Notes: generated by a model not told the origin, from the sequence alone. A stretch of 64,000 nucleotides of DNA from Xestospongia bergquistia (GCA_963965975.1 OZ014411.1:26646249-26710248); one strand, 5' to 3'. Shown: positions 21,380-34,955, counted from the stretch's first letter. Numbers and translations are program-made.

Positions 21380-24300
21380 CTAAGGAAGTAGAGCAATGGA
21401 TTGTATTATAGTCAAACCACATAATAGACAGTCTGTAGCAATCAGATCATCTAAAGTTGCTGAGAAAGATAGTGAGGGAAATAGACAGATAGAGTAATAA
21501 ATGTCAGTAATAAATACAGAATGATACAGTATAGTACTTACATTATTATAATCTTCTATTTATTATCTTGTGCAGCAAGTTGTGCTACTTCTAGTGATTT
21601 TATAACAAGGAATGAACTTCAGAGCAAACAAGATTCATAGTGAAGGAAACAGCCACATCTATAATGTGGTTCAACTCATATACTGTATGGTAAGAGTTCA
21701 TGTAATATAATACAATGATTATGTTATGATGACCTTTGTTTAGTTATAAGAATAACAGACACTTCACTAGCTAGACAGTCTCGATGGAAAGCATGATGAC
21801 AGGGGAACATATAAAAAGCTTGAGATAGTAATCTTCCATTACAAACATTACATTTATGATCTGATTTGATTAAAACAGATCTAATGAGGAGGGAGGGAGG
21901 AGACAATAACATAACATTTTAATATATCATTACTTGTTCCTTATCTCCTGTATATCAGAACGTATATTCTTAGCACTCTCAGTAGCTCCTTGCATTTCTT
22001 TCTTGAGTTGTTCAATATGAGTATTATAAGATTGTAGTGAGTCACAGATAGCATCCTAAATAATGATAATTAATTATGACATAGTTATTATAATATTAAT
22101 AGTTAAAGAAACTCTAATTACTCAATAGACATGTAGTACTACTAAAATGAGGTCATAAAATAAGTAATAAATGATGAAGTATTTAACTTTATAAGACCAC
22201 ACCTCTTATAATATAATGTTTATAAGTCCATGTATATAATGTGTTATATGTACCTTGAACTGATCAATAGTTACTACATCAGAGAAGAATGATAAGATAT
22301 CTTCAATCTTAAGAACACGACAATCTTTTAAAAACTGCATAGCTCTATAATAAGATACATATTATATTAATACAATAACATTGTTAATGTCTATATTTAT
22401 AATATATAGTATATACATTAATTACATGTACATGTATACAATGATATTTACTTTGTAATATCTTTCTCTTTTTTAATAACATGCTCTGCAATTTGAAGCC
22501 ACAATTTCTTCTGTAACTGACTGTCTTTTCTTACCACACGATTCATTCTAATCATACGACGTGCTAATTCTACATCATTACACTAAAATAAATAAAACAA
22601 TTATAACAACTATAGTATATTATAACAACTATAGTATATTACAAAAAACACTGCAATTGTAAAATAAAATTTGCAGGAAAACAAACTTTTTATAAACAAT
22701 GTACAATATTTAAAAAGAGAATTAGACTTCTTTATATACATCATCTATATAATCCCATATTATCCTATATACTGTATTACAGGTGTACCTTTAGTGCTAG
22801 TTATATAGACTCCTCATATAATCCCATATTATCCTATATACTGTATTACAGGTGTACCTTTAGTGCTAGTGATATAGACTCCTCATATAATCCCATATTA
22901 TCCTATATACTGTATTACAGGTGTACCTTTAGTTTTAGTGATATAGACTCCTCATATAATCCCATATTATCCTATATACTGTATTACAAGTGTACCTTTA
23001 GTGCTAGTGATATAGACTCCTCATATAGTCCCATATTATCCTATATACTGTATTACAGGTGTACCTTTAGTACTAGTAATATAGACTCCTCATATAATCC
23101 CATATTATCCTGTATACTGTATTACAAGTGTACCTTTAGTACTAGTGATATAGACTCCTCATATAATCCCATATTATCCTATATACTGTATTACAAGTGT
23201 ACCTGTAGTACTAGTGATATAGACTCCTCATATAGTCCCATATTATCCTATATACTGTATTACAGGTGTACCTTTAGTACTAGTGATATAGACTCCTCAT
23301 ATAATCCCATATTATCCTATATACTGTATTACAAGTGTACCTTTAGTACTAGTGATATAGACTCCTCATATAATCCCATATTATCCTATATACTGTATTA
23401 CAGGTGTACCTTTAGTGCTAGTGATATAGACTCTTCATATAGTCCCATAGCAGAGTAAATATAAACACAAGCTCCATCAAGACTACATTCTAGACATAGT
23501 CTTAAAGCATATTGTGGATCATAGTCAGGACTAAGACCATCCTATAATATAATGTATAGTATTAATATAGTACATGTAATACATCATATCTTATATATAA
23601 ATCAAAACACATCCACTTCAGTCTCTTCCTACAGTTTTACTTACCATAGCTTGTTTGACAAGATAGTCCTGTAGTTTCTGATGATCACTGGGATCATTAC
23701 TGTTAGCATATGAAGATACTAAAAAGTTATGAACTGATGTTTCTGATGACCTCAGACGTGATACACAAAATTCAAGATATTTAATAGCAGCTGCATTCTA
23801 ATACAGAGAGACAAAATAGAACAGGTAATATATAAATGTAAATAGTTAATATAAACTTAATAACGTACATGTACATGTATATATGAAAAAGACCTGGATG
23901 TTTGGGTAAAACAATATTTTAATGATTTATGATACTTTTAACCAAAACATTTTAATAGTTATTATCAATTATCATCATCAGTGACTAAATAATAATGTAA
24001 TAATAATAAAACAGACTCTTCTTATATACTAATCCTAAGGGTTCAAAGTTCAGTATTAGGTATACCAAAAATGTAAGATGGATTCTTACGTTGATGTCCA
24101 ATAGATGGTCAAAGTACATGATAAATGTGTTGTGTGGGTGGACTGTTTCACATCCAAACTTCACTGAAACATGAAGTAAGTCTGAGGGAGAGGACATTGC
24201 TCATGTTGTAAAAATTTATCATAGCATGTGAAAGAATGCAAAAGGGCTGTTATAAATTTACATATGTCTGTTAGATAAGTCATAAGATTTAATAGGAAAT

Positions 24301-24726
24301 CCCATCATCGCCCACTAACCCTTACCTCTGGTATCCTAGATTCATGGGATATTTATGGCCAATGTCATTTCATCATTTATTTTACTAACATTACATTATC
24401 ATTAGGGGAATGTACTAACACTATGTACATTAACTTATGTTACATGTACTCAGTTAACTTAAGTTCAACCTAATGATATATTTTAATAGACACATATATT
24501 GTAATATAATTGTACCTGTTCTTTTAACACAGTTTGGTTAGTATCTCCTGGTTGATTACATTGGATAAGAGCTGGTATGAGACGTTTAGGATCAAGAAGT
24601 CTATCTGCTTCTATCCATGCATCAACAGTAGAATTAGGTATGTACTTAACAAATACTGGAGAGAATTTATAATATAAACCAGCAAACTTTTGAAAACGAA
24701 GTTTACGTTCATTCTGAAAGAAGAGA

Positions 24727-24821
<95 letters not shown>

Positions 24822-27800
24822 CATTCTTTTCCTACATTATGATATATGTGTTACTTTATCAGGAATTTTAAGAGCTTCTTCCATAGCACATTCACTGAGC
24901 ATAGCAAGAGCTTCTTCATATCTGTATTGTTGAATATAGTGAGTAATAACACGATCATAATCTATATGTGAATATAAGAGAGAGATAATATAATGAGAGT
25001 ATTACTTAAATAAAAGATATTAACAGACACACTATTAATATGAGGTACCTTTCATAAGTTTAGCAAATACAATGATATCATTAGTAGCTCCATGACTAGA
25101 CATCAGATCATATATTGTCTTACTACTCTCAACAAGACTCTCCTAGAGATATATTAATATGACATTATAATTATATTATATATTATATATATATAGTATA
25201 CATGTGTAATATAATAATGTACTATATATTGACATATATAATGATTATTTTAATGGAACTATTACTTTGAGATATGGAGATCCTAAGAACTCATGAAATT
25301 CCTTTTGTAGTTTCAAATAGCTCTCATCTTTTCCCTCATCATGAAGATTTCCTAGTTCATTAAGATAGAGTTCAGTTAACCAGGTAGATAACATTGTTCG
25401 TTGAGTTTTGTCTTGATCTGATAGAGACTCAAGTTTGCGATGAAGAAAGAGTTTCAAAGCATCTTTTTTGTTGACCTGATTCACATCATTTTAAGTTAGT
25501 AAGTTAATGTTATTATAATACCTGCATAAATTTAAGAGTCACTTGTTCAAATGACAAACGACTTTTAGAAAATACTATAGCAGCATCTTCATATCTGAAA
25601 TAAAGAGATATATTTGTAAGGACAATAATTTTATTAGTACATCAATTTAAGGGAAGTACTATTTATCATCTACATCTCTACATTGTATTTGTTATTGTAT
25701 ATAGAAGTCATAAAAGTAAGATCATTAATGTATATATTGTGATAATAATTACTTACTGTCCTCTCTTGAAGTAGTGCTCAGCTTGACGTATCAGTATAGT
25801 ATCTAGATTTTGTTGGTTACCCTAGTAACAGTAAATGTAATCAGTTATAATTATAATAATTATTAAATGTATAATAATGTGTACATGTATATCTTAGCAA
25901 AGATAACTTCAATGAACTAACCTCTGCATATTTCTGTGCTTGCTCAAATCTTTCTTGATCTAAATAAATCCTCCATACATTTCTAAACCAATATAAAATT
26001 ATACATATATACATGTACATGTATTACAATATGACATGTTATCACACCTTGATTCTTTATGTGGTTGATACATCATTAAATTGAGTTTAGCATGTGTCCA
26101 GATATTACCAGATATAGGATCAGTACACATAGCAAATAAAGGACCATGACGCTATAATAACAGAGATATAGGTACATTTATTATTGAATGTTATTACTAA
26201 CTCTAGCATTGAAAGGTTCTTCAAATACTTTCTTGTTATTCAAATGACACACAGCAACAATCCTATCAAGAGATAATATTATATTAATAATGATAATTAT
26301 ATTTACTTGTCTCTATAGAGAAGTACACAATGAAATTTAGTCAATGATAGACCAATTGGTAAAACAATATCTTTTTGATCCCAATCCATTATTACCTCAT
26401 CTCCTGTGTCATTAACAGCTGAATATCTTAATATAAAGTTAAGTTATTATATAAATGTATTATGTTAAGATCTATATGTACACAATATGATAAAATAGTA
26501 AATACAGATTATTGTTAACTTGTTATGATGTTTCAAATCAGATCACATTCTCTTTAATTAAATATTACTTTCACTTTCAATATTAGTTGTTTATTTTATC
26601 TGTCAATTCACTTAACATTATCAATTATCAATATATCTATCTAACACTGTTAATCTATCTATCCACTCATTATTATTTCAATAAGGATACGGTATTAGGT
26701 TTTTCTCAACAAAGACACTCTCTCCAGGTTCCTGATCACCAAACACCAGTGTACTATAATATACACCAGCTCCAGTTAACCAAGCAAAGGCTGTAGGAGG
26801 ATCTTTAGAATATGGTGGCCACACACATAACTTGCTGTCTTTTAAAGTACCAGGAATCTCTTGGAATTGAACTAAAGAGAGAAGAGAGACAAAAGTGTTC
26901 TTAACATCTTAATCTCCATTACATCACATACATAATATTGTACTTATAAAAGTACATTAACACATTCAGTATCTTACTTTTAACAGAGTCACTATAGAAA
27001 CTAAATAATTCCATAAACTGAGGTTCTAAACGAGGTTGTACCTGACCAATAAACTGATATACTCTACAAGGTGTAGTGGCCATGATATACCATTTTCCTT
27101 CATTACCTCCACTGAATTGAGGAAATGGTTCCATAATTAGACCTATATGATAATAGAGATAGTTCTTATTAACCTACTACATGTACATAGAAATACTAGT
27201 GTATTTACTAACCAGTAACAGGTTCTGGCAGTCCTGCCATATCAAACATAAGTTGATAGAGTTCTGTAAAATATGGTGTCTTTTTCTTAATGAGTCCTTC
27301 TTGAGAATCAACTACTGTCTCACATATCATACCTACATTATTAATAATATTATAACATATACTGTGTATACTAATAACATATACAACATGTACATTTAAT
27401 AACTACTACATGTATTGTACATGTATATACCAGCATTAGTTCCCAATAGAATAGCTCCTGTTGTCTGGTCGCGGTCACTTTGTTCTACTTTATTCCATGC
27501 TACACTTTCTATTAGGTGACCTTTGAACTTTGGGAGTGGGCGTGGTTGTGGCTTTTTGGTACCGCCCCTTGGAACATAATAAGATTCTTGAGATTCCATA
27601 CATATTAGAAGATGTTGAGCTTTAGGATCTTGAAATATTTTGTGAATACGAACATCATCTTCTCTTTTAATTTCACAAACTAGAAAGAGAGAGAGAGAAA
27701 GAGAAAGTATATGTACATTACACACAACTACAATAATAATTATATAAATTAATAAATTACTGATAACTGTACATGTACATTGTTCTTACTGTCCACTGGA

Positions 27801-28620
27801 TTTGATGTCTTCAGATCATATCGATAAATAGTGTTACCCAACACAGCTACAGTTAGTAAATTATTACTAACAGCAATGTGAGTGATATGAGAAGAAATAC
27901 TATAGGAGAGTATAACTGATATTACAGGATAACTTTAATACATATTAATATTAATATACATGTACATTAATATATACTAGTTATGTACAAGTAGCTTAAG
28001 GTTGTACCTATATTAATAATATAAGAAGTACATGATATAAAGGGACTATATTATTTATACTTTACACAACAGTACATGTACTACAAGTTTACATGTACAT
28101 GTACTACAAGTTTACATGTATATATAGTACAGTATACATACCGAAACTTGGTAATATCTTGACGTCTTAAAATTGGATATTCCTGTGGCTTTCTTTCAAC
28201 TGAACTCTATAAAGAAATAAAAATTGCAATCAATAATCAATTACTTAACAATTAACTTCAATGTTAACTAAAATAAACAAACTTCCACTGAAGTCTTCTA
28301 ATTTGAATAAAACCAATTTCATATTTTACAAACTAAAGCCACACCCACTAGTAATTTAATCAATTACAAGACAAGTAACGCTAGATCAGTTAATTCTTAA
28401 TAATACAATTATTAATTGTGTTAACAGTAAGCTAACAAACTAATAATCTTACCTCTCTTTGTGATGCGTTCATACGAGCTACTACATCACTGCCATCTTC
28501 ATTACCAAATGGATTGAGATCTCGTGAAGAGCTAAAGGCACCACTTCCGCCACGAGCGGGTGCAGATGGCACGGAGCGTTCACTACCATAAGTCTCAAAC
28601 TGTGAAAACAGATCAGCCAT
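21380..28620 (-). CDS. VPS18: VPS18, HOPS/CORVET core subunit
   Basis: Twenty-five minus-strand exons (first 28453-28620, last 21380-21459) join to about 1009 residues with consistent phases; the family is usually about 970. Diagnostic stretches: RIHKIFQDP and LIESVAWNK (N-terminal beta-propeller), TPCRVYQFIGQ, STWLTELYLNELG and DAWIEADRLLDP (alpha-solenoid/clathrin repeat), LKIEDILSFFSD, then a coiled coil and a RING-like end (CNVC, then CHHAFHRDCL). VPS18 is a scaffold of HOPS and CORVET tethering complexes, which drive endosome-lysosome fusion. The start at 28620 (MADLFSQFETYG) follows an in-frame upstream stretch that looks untranslated. The last coding link (exon 21567-21616) needs a non-GT donor. 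The final exon has CLLC in place of the usual C-x-Y-C-G-E pair and ends early. It shares a promoter with ABCB8. Confidence 0.93.
21567..21616 (-). CDS. VPS18: VPS18 penultimate exon with unusual donor
   Basis: A 50-bp exon predicted only from frame. It continues CLASEV into SFLVIKSLEVAQLAAQ and hands phase 1 to the last exon (TLDDLIATDCLLCG), as expected for the helix between the two zinc motifs of VPS18. Its acceptor is normal (GAAG before TTCATT on the minus strand), but the bases after the exon are AT, not GT. Either a non-canonical donor, a sequence variant, or my exon model is wrong here. Confidence 0.45.
21761..21880 (-). CDS. VPS18: VPS18 RING-like exon
   Basis: Encodes KCNVCNGRLLSQAFYMFPCH followed by HAFHRDCLASEV. 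The C-x2-C, C-x-H and H-x2-C spacing is that of the C-terminal RING-H2-like domain of VPS18, which is needed for HOPS assembly. The acceptor is preceded by a long pyrimidine tract on the minus strand. Confidence 0.85.
22735..23448. repeat. 69-bp minisatellite built from a VPS18 exon end
   Basis: About ten tandem units of 69 bp in the intron that follows VPS18 exon 23410-23541. Each unit, read on the minus strand, contains a copy of the last about 37 coding bases of that exon (encoding GLYEESISLALK), its donor GTACACCTG, and about 30 bp of intron. The outermost copy is the real exon end. Units differ by a few bases (AGTGCTAG, AGTACTAG, AGTTTTAG variants). Reading through the donor meets a stop at once, so extra units do not add coding. 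Confidence 0.9.
23410..23541 (-). CDS. VPS18: VPS18 exon whose end seeded the minisatellite
   Basis: A 132-bp phase 0-0 exon encoding 44 residues of the alpha-solenoid (YALRLCLECS, YIYSAMGLYEESISLALK), matching the heptad-like helices of VPS18 near the coiled coil. Its donor is AAG/GTACAC. The next coding exon is 22452-22582, so the minisatellite sits between the true donor and its acceptor. Confidence 0.85.
24730..24818. repeat. (GA)n microsatellite at a VPS18 splice acceptor
   Basis: About 44 GA units on the plus strand, i.e. (CT)n on the VPS18 strand, ending 16 bases before the acceptor of exon 24516-24713. It forms a polypyrimidine tract of more than 100 nt. Confidence 0.95.
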
Positions 28621-28874
28621 GTTCCTAAGTTCTACAATAGATGGTTCCACCCCCAACGGCCGCAAGTAGCTACGCCCACAAATTATGCACGTGGGTTTTA
28701 TGGGTGTGGTGGTAAACCCACGAGAATCCTGAAGTCCTGTAAACTTCACTTCGTTAGTAATATTTGTTTGTGGTTACTGTGGTATCTCAGAAGAACTAAA
28801 CTAAGAGTACTTCTTCCAAACGCTACTAGTTGTGATACAATTTTATACTACAATATACTGATGACAATACCATC
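28621..28874. promoter_or_regulatory. Head-to-head VPS18 / ABCB8 promoter
   Basis: Only 254 bp separate the two start codons (28620 minus, 28875 plus), so both genes must share this region for transcription start. It is clearly richer in G and C than the neighbouring introns (for example CCCCCAACGGCCGCAAG near 28652). This fits a TATA-less bidirectional promoter; no TATA box is evident. Confidence 0.7.
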
Positions 28875-31800
28875 GTGTGTGCAATGACCTCATTAATTCT
28901 TAAAGAGATAGTAAAAATGAGAACTTACTTTAAACTGGGAGGAGTTTATTCTTTGAAGTATTCATCTACAGTTATGTCATGGAGAAGTGTATCAAAGTCA
29001 TATATAGCTAGAATTGTATCTAACAACACAGCTTGTTTCACTATAATCAAATATAGCCACTCTTTCATTTTTAAATCTGGGGCTTTTAGACAAATACTTC
29101 GACCGTCTTTATTTGCTGTACCCTTTGGTATTGCAGTTGGTCGTCATGGTAACTATATTGCAAAATGTCGTATAAAGAGTACTCAATCATCTCGACTTAG
29201 TCCAATGAGATCATCACAGGAGTCATATGCTACAGTTAATTTTAACTGGAGTCTATTATGGGAGATTATAGCACCTGATATTATTATATTAATACTGGCA
29301 GCTGCTGTAAGTTATAACTATATGTTATATTCTGTTATAATATATTAATATTCTGTTTTATTTTATTATATAAAGTATTATATTATTATATGTACATATT
29401 AATATTATCAAAGTATTTTAATTGATTTATTATAATTACATGTACATGTAATTAATGTTATATTGTATATAGTTGAAGTAATTAATATTTAACTATAATC
29501 TCTAAACTTAATATTCATAATTAATATTAACTAATCAAAATTAATTATACATTTTCTCTTATAATTATAGAGTGCTGTTGTGGTAGCATTCCTTAATGTA
29601 CAACTACCTCTTACATTAGGACAATTAATAAATGTTGTCTCATCTTTACAACCTGGTAAAGAGGTTCAACAGTATCTAGAAGAACTAGTTCAACCAGGAC
29701 TAAAATTAGCAGGTTACTAATTATAAATATAATGTATTATTTAAAATGTTAATAAACAATTTATCACCTTCTAAAACTACTCACAGTATAACATTTTATA
29801 TACATCTCATAGTGAGTACATGTACATGTATGTGTGTGTACATGTACTATGATCACATAGTGAGTACATGTACATATACATGTACATATACATGTACATG
29901 TATATGTACATGTACTGGTAGTTATTACTATTAAGTTAGAAGGTCATAGTTAACAATCACTTGTACTATATTTCAAATCAAATGGTCCAATCAAATTTAA
30001 GTATTCAAATATTTCTCTACATATGATGTAACTAACATGTACATGTATAAGTATGACATTAGACTTCTTTCCACTTAATGATGTAGTCTGTGGTCAATAC
30101 TATATACAATGTACATTATCTATAATATTAATGATTATATCACTATTATTAGTTTATATTATTAATTCCTCCTTATAATAAACTACAGTATATTATTATT
30201 ATTAATAGTTTATTGGTATATTATATTGTATTTTACTTTTTAGGTATTTATTGTCTTCAAAGTATTTTTATATTTAGTTATATTACCTTATTGTCTGTTG
30301 TGGGTGAAAACTGTGCTATTAGAATGAGGACACGCCTCTTTCAATGTCTTCTTGAACAAGACATTAGTTTCTTTGATAAACACAAAACTGGAGAGTTAGT
30401 TAACAGGTAAGTAGGTAATTATTAAGATATACATTATAATAGATATAATAAACATTGTACTATATAGCAGAAATTTTCTGGTTAGAAGTATTTTGATAAG
30501 GACTAATTTATGAGTTTGACATGTTTGCAAATTTTACTGTGACTATCATTAATTATCTAAATATAATTTTCCATTTTATTGTACATGTAATACAATAGTT
30601 AGTAAATAATGAAGTAATATCTCTATATGTCTCCTCTTTAGATTATCAGGTGATGTTCAAGACTTTAAAAGTTCATTTAAATTAGTTATTAGTCAAGGAC
30701 TTAAGAGTATTACACAAACTATAGGATGTACTATATCTCTATTTATTATATCTCCTCAAGTAAGTCTATTAATATATTAGATACTATCATCATATCTTAT
30801 GTAATAATAGTTTAATAATATGTATAAATAGATGTTTATGTAAAGATTATTAATATGTTATGTAGCTTGTCTCTATAACCTTATATTCCATAATGATCAT
30901 GATATATTTACATAATATAATCTACTACCTGTACAGTATAAATATGTATTGTGACTTCACTTTTCTATAGATGACTACTCTAGTGGGTGTGGTAGTACCA
31001 GTAATGATAATTATAGGTACTATTATTGGAAGTGGATTAAGACAATGGTCAAGAGAGGCTCAATCTCAAGTTAGTATACAAGTATAATCAGTGTCATTTT
31101 TATACTATCATTAAAATTAATCTCATGTATTATATAAATATTCCATGTACATGTACTTGTCATATCTCTCTCTCTCTCACTAGGTAGCATTATCTACAGC
31201 TGTAGCAGATGAAGCATTAGGTAATATTAGAACTGTTAGAGCATTTGCAATGGAAGACAAAGAACTGAGGTATAATTGTTATAACCTTATGTAATATATT
31301 GAATTGCAATAACTAATACAATACATAGTACATGTATAACACATGTCAATCACATGTAGTACATTCATACATGTATTATACATGTACATGTGGTTAAAGT
31401 ACATGTAGTGATATACCACATGTCAATCACATGTACACATATATAATACATACATAAAATGTACATACATGTCATGTACAAGTCTATTTTGTCAATACAA
31501 ACATAATATCTAATATAATATATAATCTTATACACATAGTTTGTATATCTCCTTAATTCTTTCTTTCATTAGTCTTTATCAACAAGAATTAGAACAAGCT
31601 AGATGGTTTAATCAAAGATTGGGATATGGTATTGCTGGATTTCAAGGACTTACTAACTTAGCTATTAATGGTATACTAACATGTAATGTACATGTACTAT
31701 ATAGTATCATATTACATATAACAATGAACATTAAAGTATTGTAATATTCTATTTATATCTACAAGTACATGTACATATACTGTACTATACTATGTTAATG

Positions 31801-34401
31801 ATATATGGTATATTATAATATGGTAGTATAGAACAGGTACTATATATAAAGTAGGTAATTATATGTACATCTTATGACATTACAGATATATATTATATTA
31901 TTATAATGATTTAATAAATATAATAATTTATATTATAGGTATGGTATTACTAGTTATTACACATGGTGGTCTATTATTAGCAACCAATCAAATCACTCCT
32001 GGTGCTCTAATGTCTTTTCTTGTTACAACTCAGACTATTCAAAGAAGTTTAGCTAACTTGTCAGTTTTATTTGGACAAATAGTTCGTGGAATGACAGCTG
32101 GTAGTCGTGTCTTTGAGGTAAGTACAGTACATGTACATGTTTAATACTTCATACATAATAAACAAAAGTCTATTTACAATGTATTTTATCATGAACATAA
32201 ATATTATATATTACTATGTTCATTATTGTCTTACTTTCTTTCTCCTCTATATTAACTAAAGTATATTCAGTTAGTACATAATATACCAGTATCTGGTGGA
32301 CATGTTATACCATCTAATGAACTTATTGGTAAAGTTGAGTTTAGAAATATCATCTTTTCATATCCATCTAGACCAGATCAGGTAATACTACATATCATAA
32401 TGATACATGTACATGTAATGGTCACATGTAGTAATGTAATTACATGTACATGTAAAGAAATAATTTATAATTGTTTTTATATTCTTATTTAATATTAATA
32501 TAGGTAGTACTTAATGATTTTAGTCTTAATTTACCACCTGGTCAGGTCACAGCTCTTTGTGGTCTCTCAGGAGCTGGTCAGTTATTAATAAACTCATTTA
32601 ATTCATATTACTATATATCAATTTATTTTGAAGTAGTACTTTACACTTTTCTACATTGTTATAATGTACATATAATACATTATATTATATTATTATACTT
32701 AATAATTATATATAGTAAAGATATGTTATAATAATAAGTTATAATACATTATGTTATATTATTATAGGGAAATCAACAGTTGCTGCTCTTTTAGAAAGAT
32801 TCTATGATCCTGATATTGGTAGTATCTATATTGATGGATGGTAAACTAATTAATATAATAGTTATTACATTATTAATATAACTAGTGTTATTAAAATAAT
32901 CATTATACATTAACTATATAATATACAATTATACTATATATTAAATATAATTATATATGTATTTTGACTTTATATAGTGACCTTTGTACTCTTGATCCTT
33001 GTTGGATTAGAGGATCTGTTATTGGATATATAAATCAAGAACCAGTTCTGTTTGCTACTAGTATTATGGAAAATATACGTTATGGTCGACCATCTGCCTC
33101 AGATGAAGAGGTAAGTCAGTACATGTATATAATAACTTATAGTATTAATAAATTAGTTATATTATGAGTCTATAATGACAAAAGAAGGGTAAGAGAGGAG
33201 TATGACACTCCAATGAAAATAACATGATTGGTCTCCTTTTCTTACAGTAGTCACTTTATTATTTTTACATAATACTTTACTTTGTCATTAATAAGATACA
33301 TAAAGTATGAACTAGATACTTCAGGTTTATAAACATCTTTACTTTATTATTAGATGGAGACCTCATGTTTCTTATTAATATCAAAGAAAATTATTTATAA
33401 ATTGTCTAAATGATATTTAATTTAGGTTTATGAAGCTGCTAAGTTAGCCAATGCTGATAACTTTATATGTGAATTTCCTGCTGGATATAAGACTATAGTT
33501 GGTGAGAGAGGAGTCACATTATCTGGTGGACAAAAACAAAGGTATCTATTTATATATCATAAATTATTACATCTGTTATTACAATAAAATAAAATATATT
33601 AATTTAATTTAATATTAGACATTTATTGTTATTTATTAAATCTTTCATTTTTTTCTCTTTTTTTAGAGTTGCTATTGCTAGAGCTTTATTAAAAGATCCT
33701 TCAATATTAATATTAGATGAAGCTACTAGTGCACTTGATACACAGTCTGAGAAAATGGTACAAGAAGCATTAGATCAAGTATCACATGGTCAGTAACTAT
33801 ATGTACATAATATAAGAATATATACTATAACAACTAATGGAAGTACATATGTAATAGAGATATTATGACCATACTTGTGTTGATAGTTTATAATATATAC
33901 TAAATATTAAGTTATAATATAATAGAAACAACCAAAGATAGAACTCTGTTTACTATACATATTGTGGTATTATATAATAATCAAGTCCTTAAGATTTGAT
34001 CATTTGAGTATATTAGGATGATTTTTACAATAACAGTCTTATTGAACTATTCTTTATAAAGTAATATTTTAATTGTCATTGTTGTTGTCTATATTGTAGG
34101 TCGTACTGTTCTTATTATTGCTCATAGACTTAGTACAATTCAAGATGCTGATAACATAGCTGTTATACATGAAGGGAAACTAAAAGAGGTCAATTTATAA
34201 CACTATACTATTGATATAAACTTATCAATTAAGACATTACCTTATACAATAATTAACACTAACAACCATTCCTGTTTTATATTGTTTCTCTATTCATGAT
34301 ATCTTTTCTCTTACCTTTAGAGTGGTACTCATTCTACATTATTAAATAAAAGAGGTCTTTATTATGAACTAGTTAGAAGACAAACTCTTATAGATAATTA
34401 G
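28875..34401 (+). CDS. ABCB8: ABCB8, mitochondrial half-type ABC transporter
   Basis: Sixteen exons: 28875-29306, 29571-29712, 30244-30406, 30642-30759, 30971-31069, 31184-31269, 31573-31670, 31939-32117, 32262-32381, 32504-32576, 32768-32840, 32978-33110, 33426-33541, 33667-33788, 34100-34188, 34321-34401. They join to 707 residues, close to the family length. A basic, Ser-rich N-terminus ([15 protein letters not shown]) fits a mitochondrial targeting peptide. Then comes one transmembrane domain ([36 protein letters not shown]) and one ATPase domain: Walker A GLSGAGKST, Q-loop INQEP, signature LSGGQ, Walker [14 protein letters not shown]-loop IAHRLST. ABCB8 works as a dimer in the inner mitochondrial membrane and is linked to iron/Fe-S export and the mitoK-ATP channel. 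ABCB8 is favoured over ABCB10 by the transmembrane-domain wording. The start could also be the later ATGs at 28884 or 28917. Confidence 0.95.
29811..29916. repeat. Dense TACATGTA palindrome cluster
   Basis: ABCB8 intron 2 holds about ten overlapping TACATGTA/GTACATGTAC palindromes within about 105 bp, interspersed with TATACA. The same motif recurs in most introns of VPS18 and ABCB8 (for example 28092-28122, 31378-31392, 32405-32452). Confidence 0.8.
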
Positions 34402-34955
34402 TAACATAATATATTATGGAGTATAGTTTTATTATTATTTAGAAGTTTTGATCAGTAACAAATAATCATAATTTTTTTGTATTAGTACAAGTTATGTCAA
34501 CTATAATAGTACATTGAGTGCTATTTGATTTCCCAGTCAGACATACCCTTTTCTATAGAAAAGTCTCTGCAAGCAATTGTACTTTATATTATAATTTGTC
34601 AGTTACACTCAATACATACTTATATCAACACTATAGTGGTTTACTATAATGTATCACCTTGTTATAAAACTTGCCCACTTAAACTAAGTACCTGCCCCTT
34701 CAAATGTTGTGATAGTTAAGAGCATCAATTAATATTGTATACAAACATTTCTTTGAATAAGAAGTATCACTCCATCTCTTTCTTGTTTTAGCATCTTTAA
34801 TTATTAGTTATATTCATGTAATAATTTTTAATATTCTTTTAATTAACATAGATAACAATCAATAACTCCAAACAGATAATATACATTAATATATTATAGT
34901 GTTGTAAATAAAGTAACAAAAATCATAGTTTGTATGTAAATTTAGCAGATCATAG
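34402..34955. other. ABCB8 downstream region
   Basis: About 550 bp between the ABCB8 stop and the convergent small Death-domain gene. AT-rich, with no recognisable gene or repeat. Confidence 0.55.

Noticed and set aside
22735..23410. Possibility that the 69-bp units are extra coding exons
   Set aside because: Reading through each donor meets a stop within a few codons, and the 17-nt gap to the next acceptor-like CAG is too short for an intron.
29746..29934. Cys/Thr-rich plus ORF
   Set aside because: A translation artefact of the TACATGTA repeats in an ABCB8 intron.
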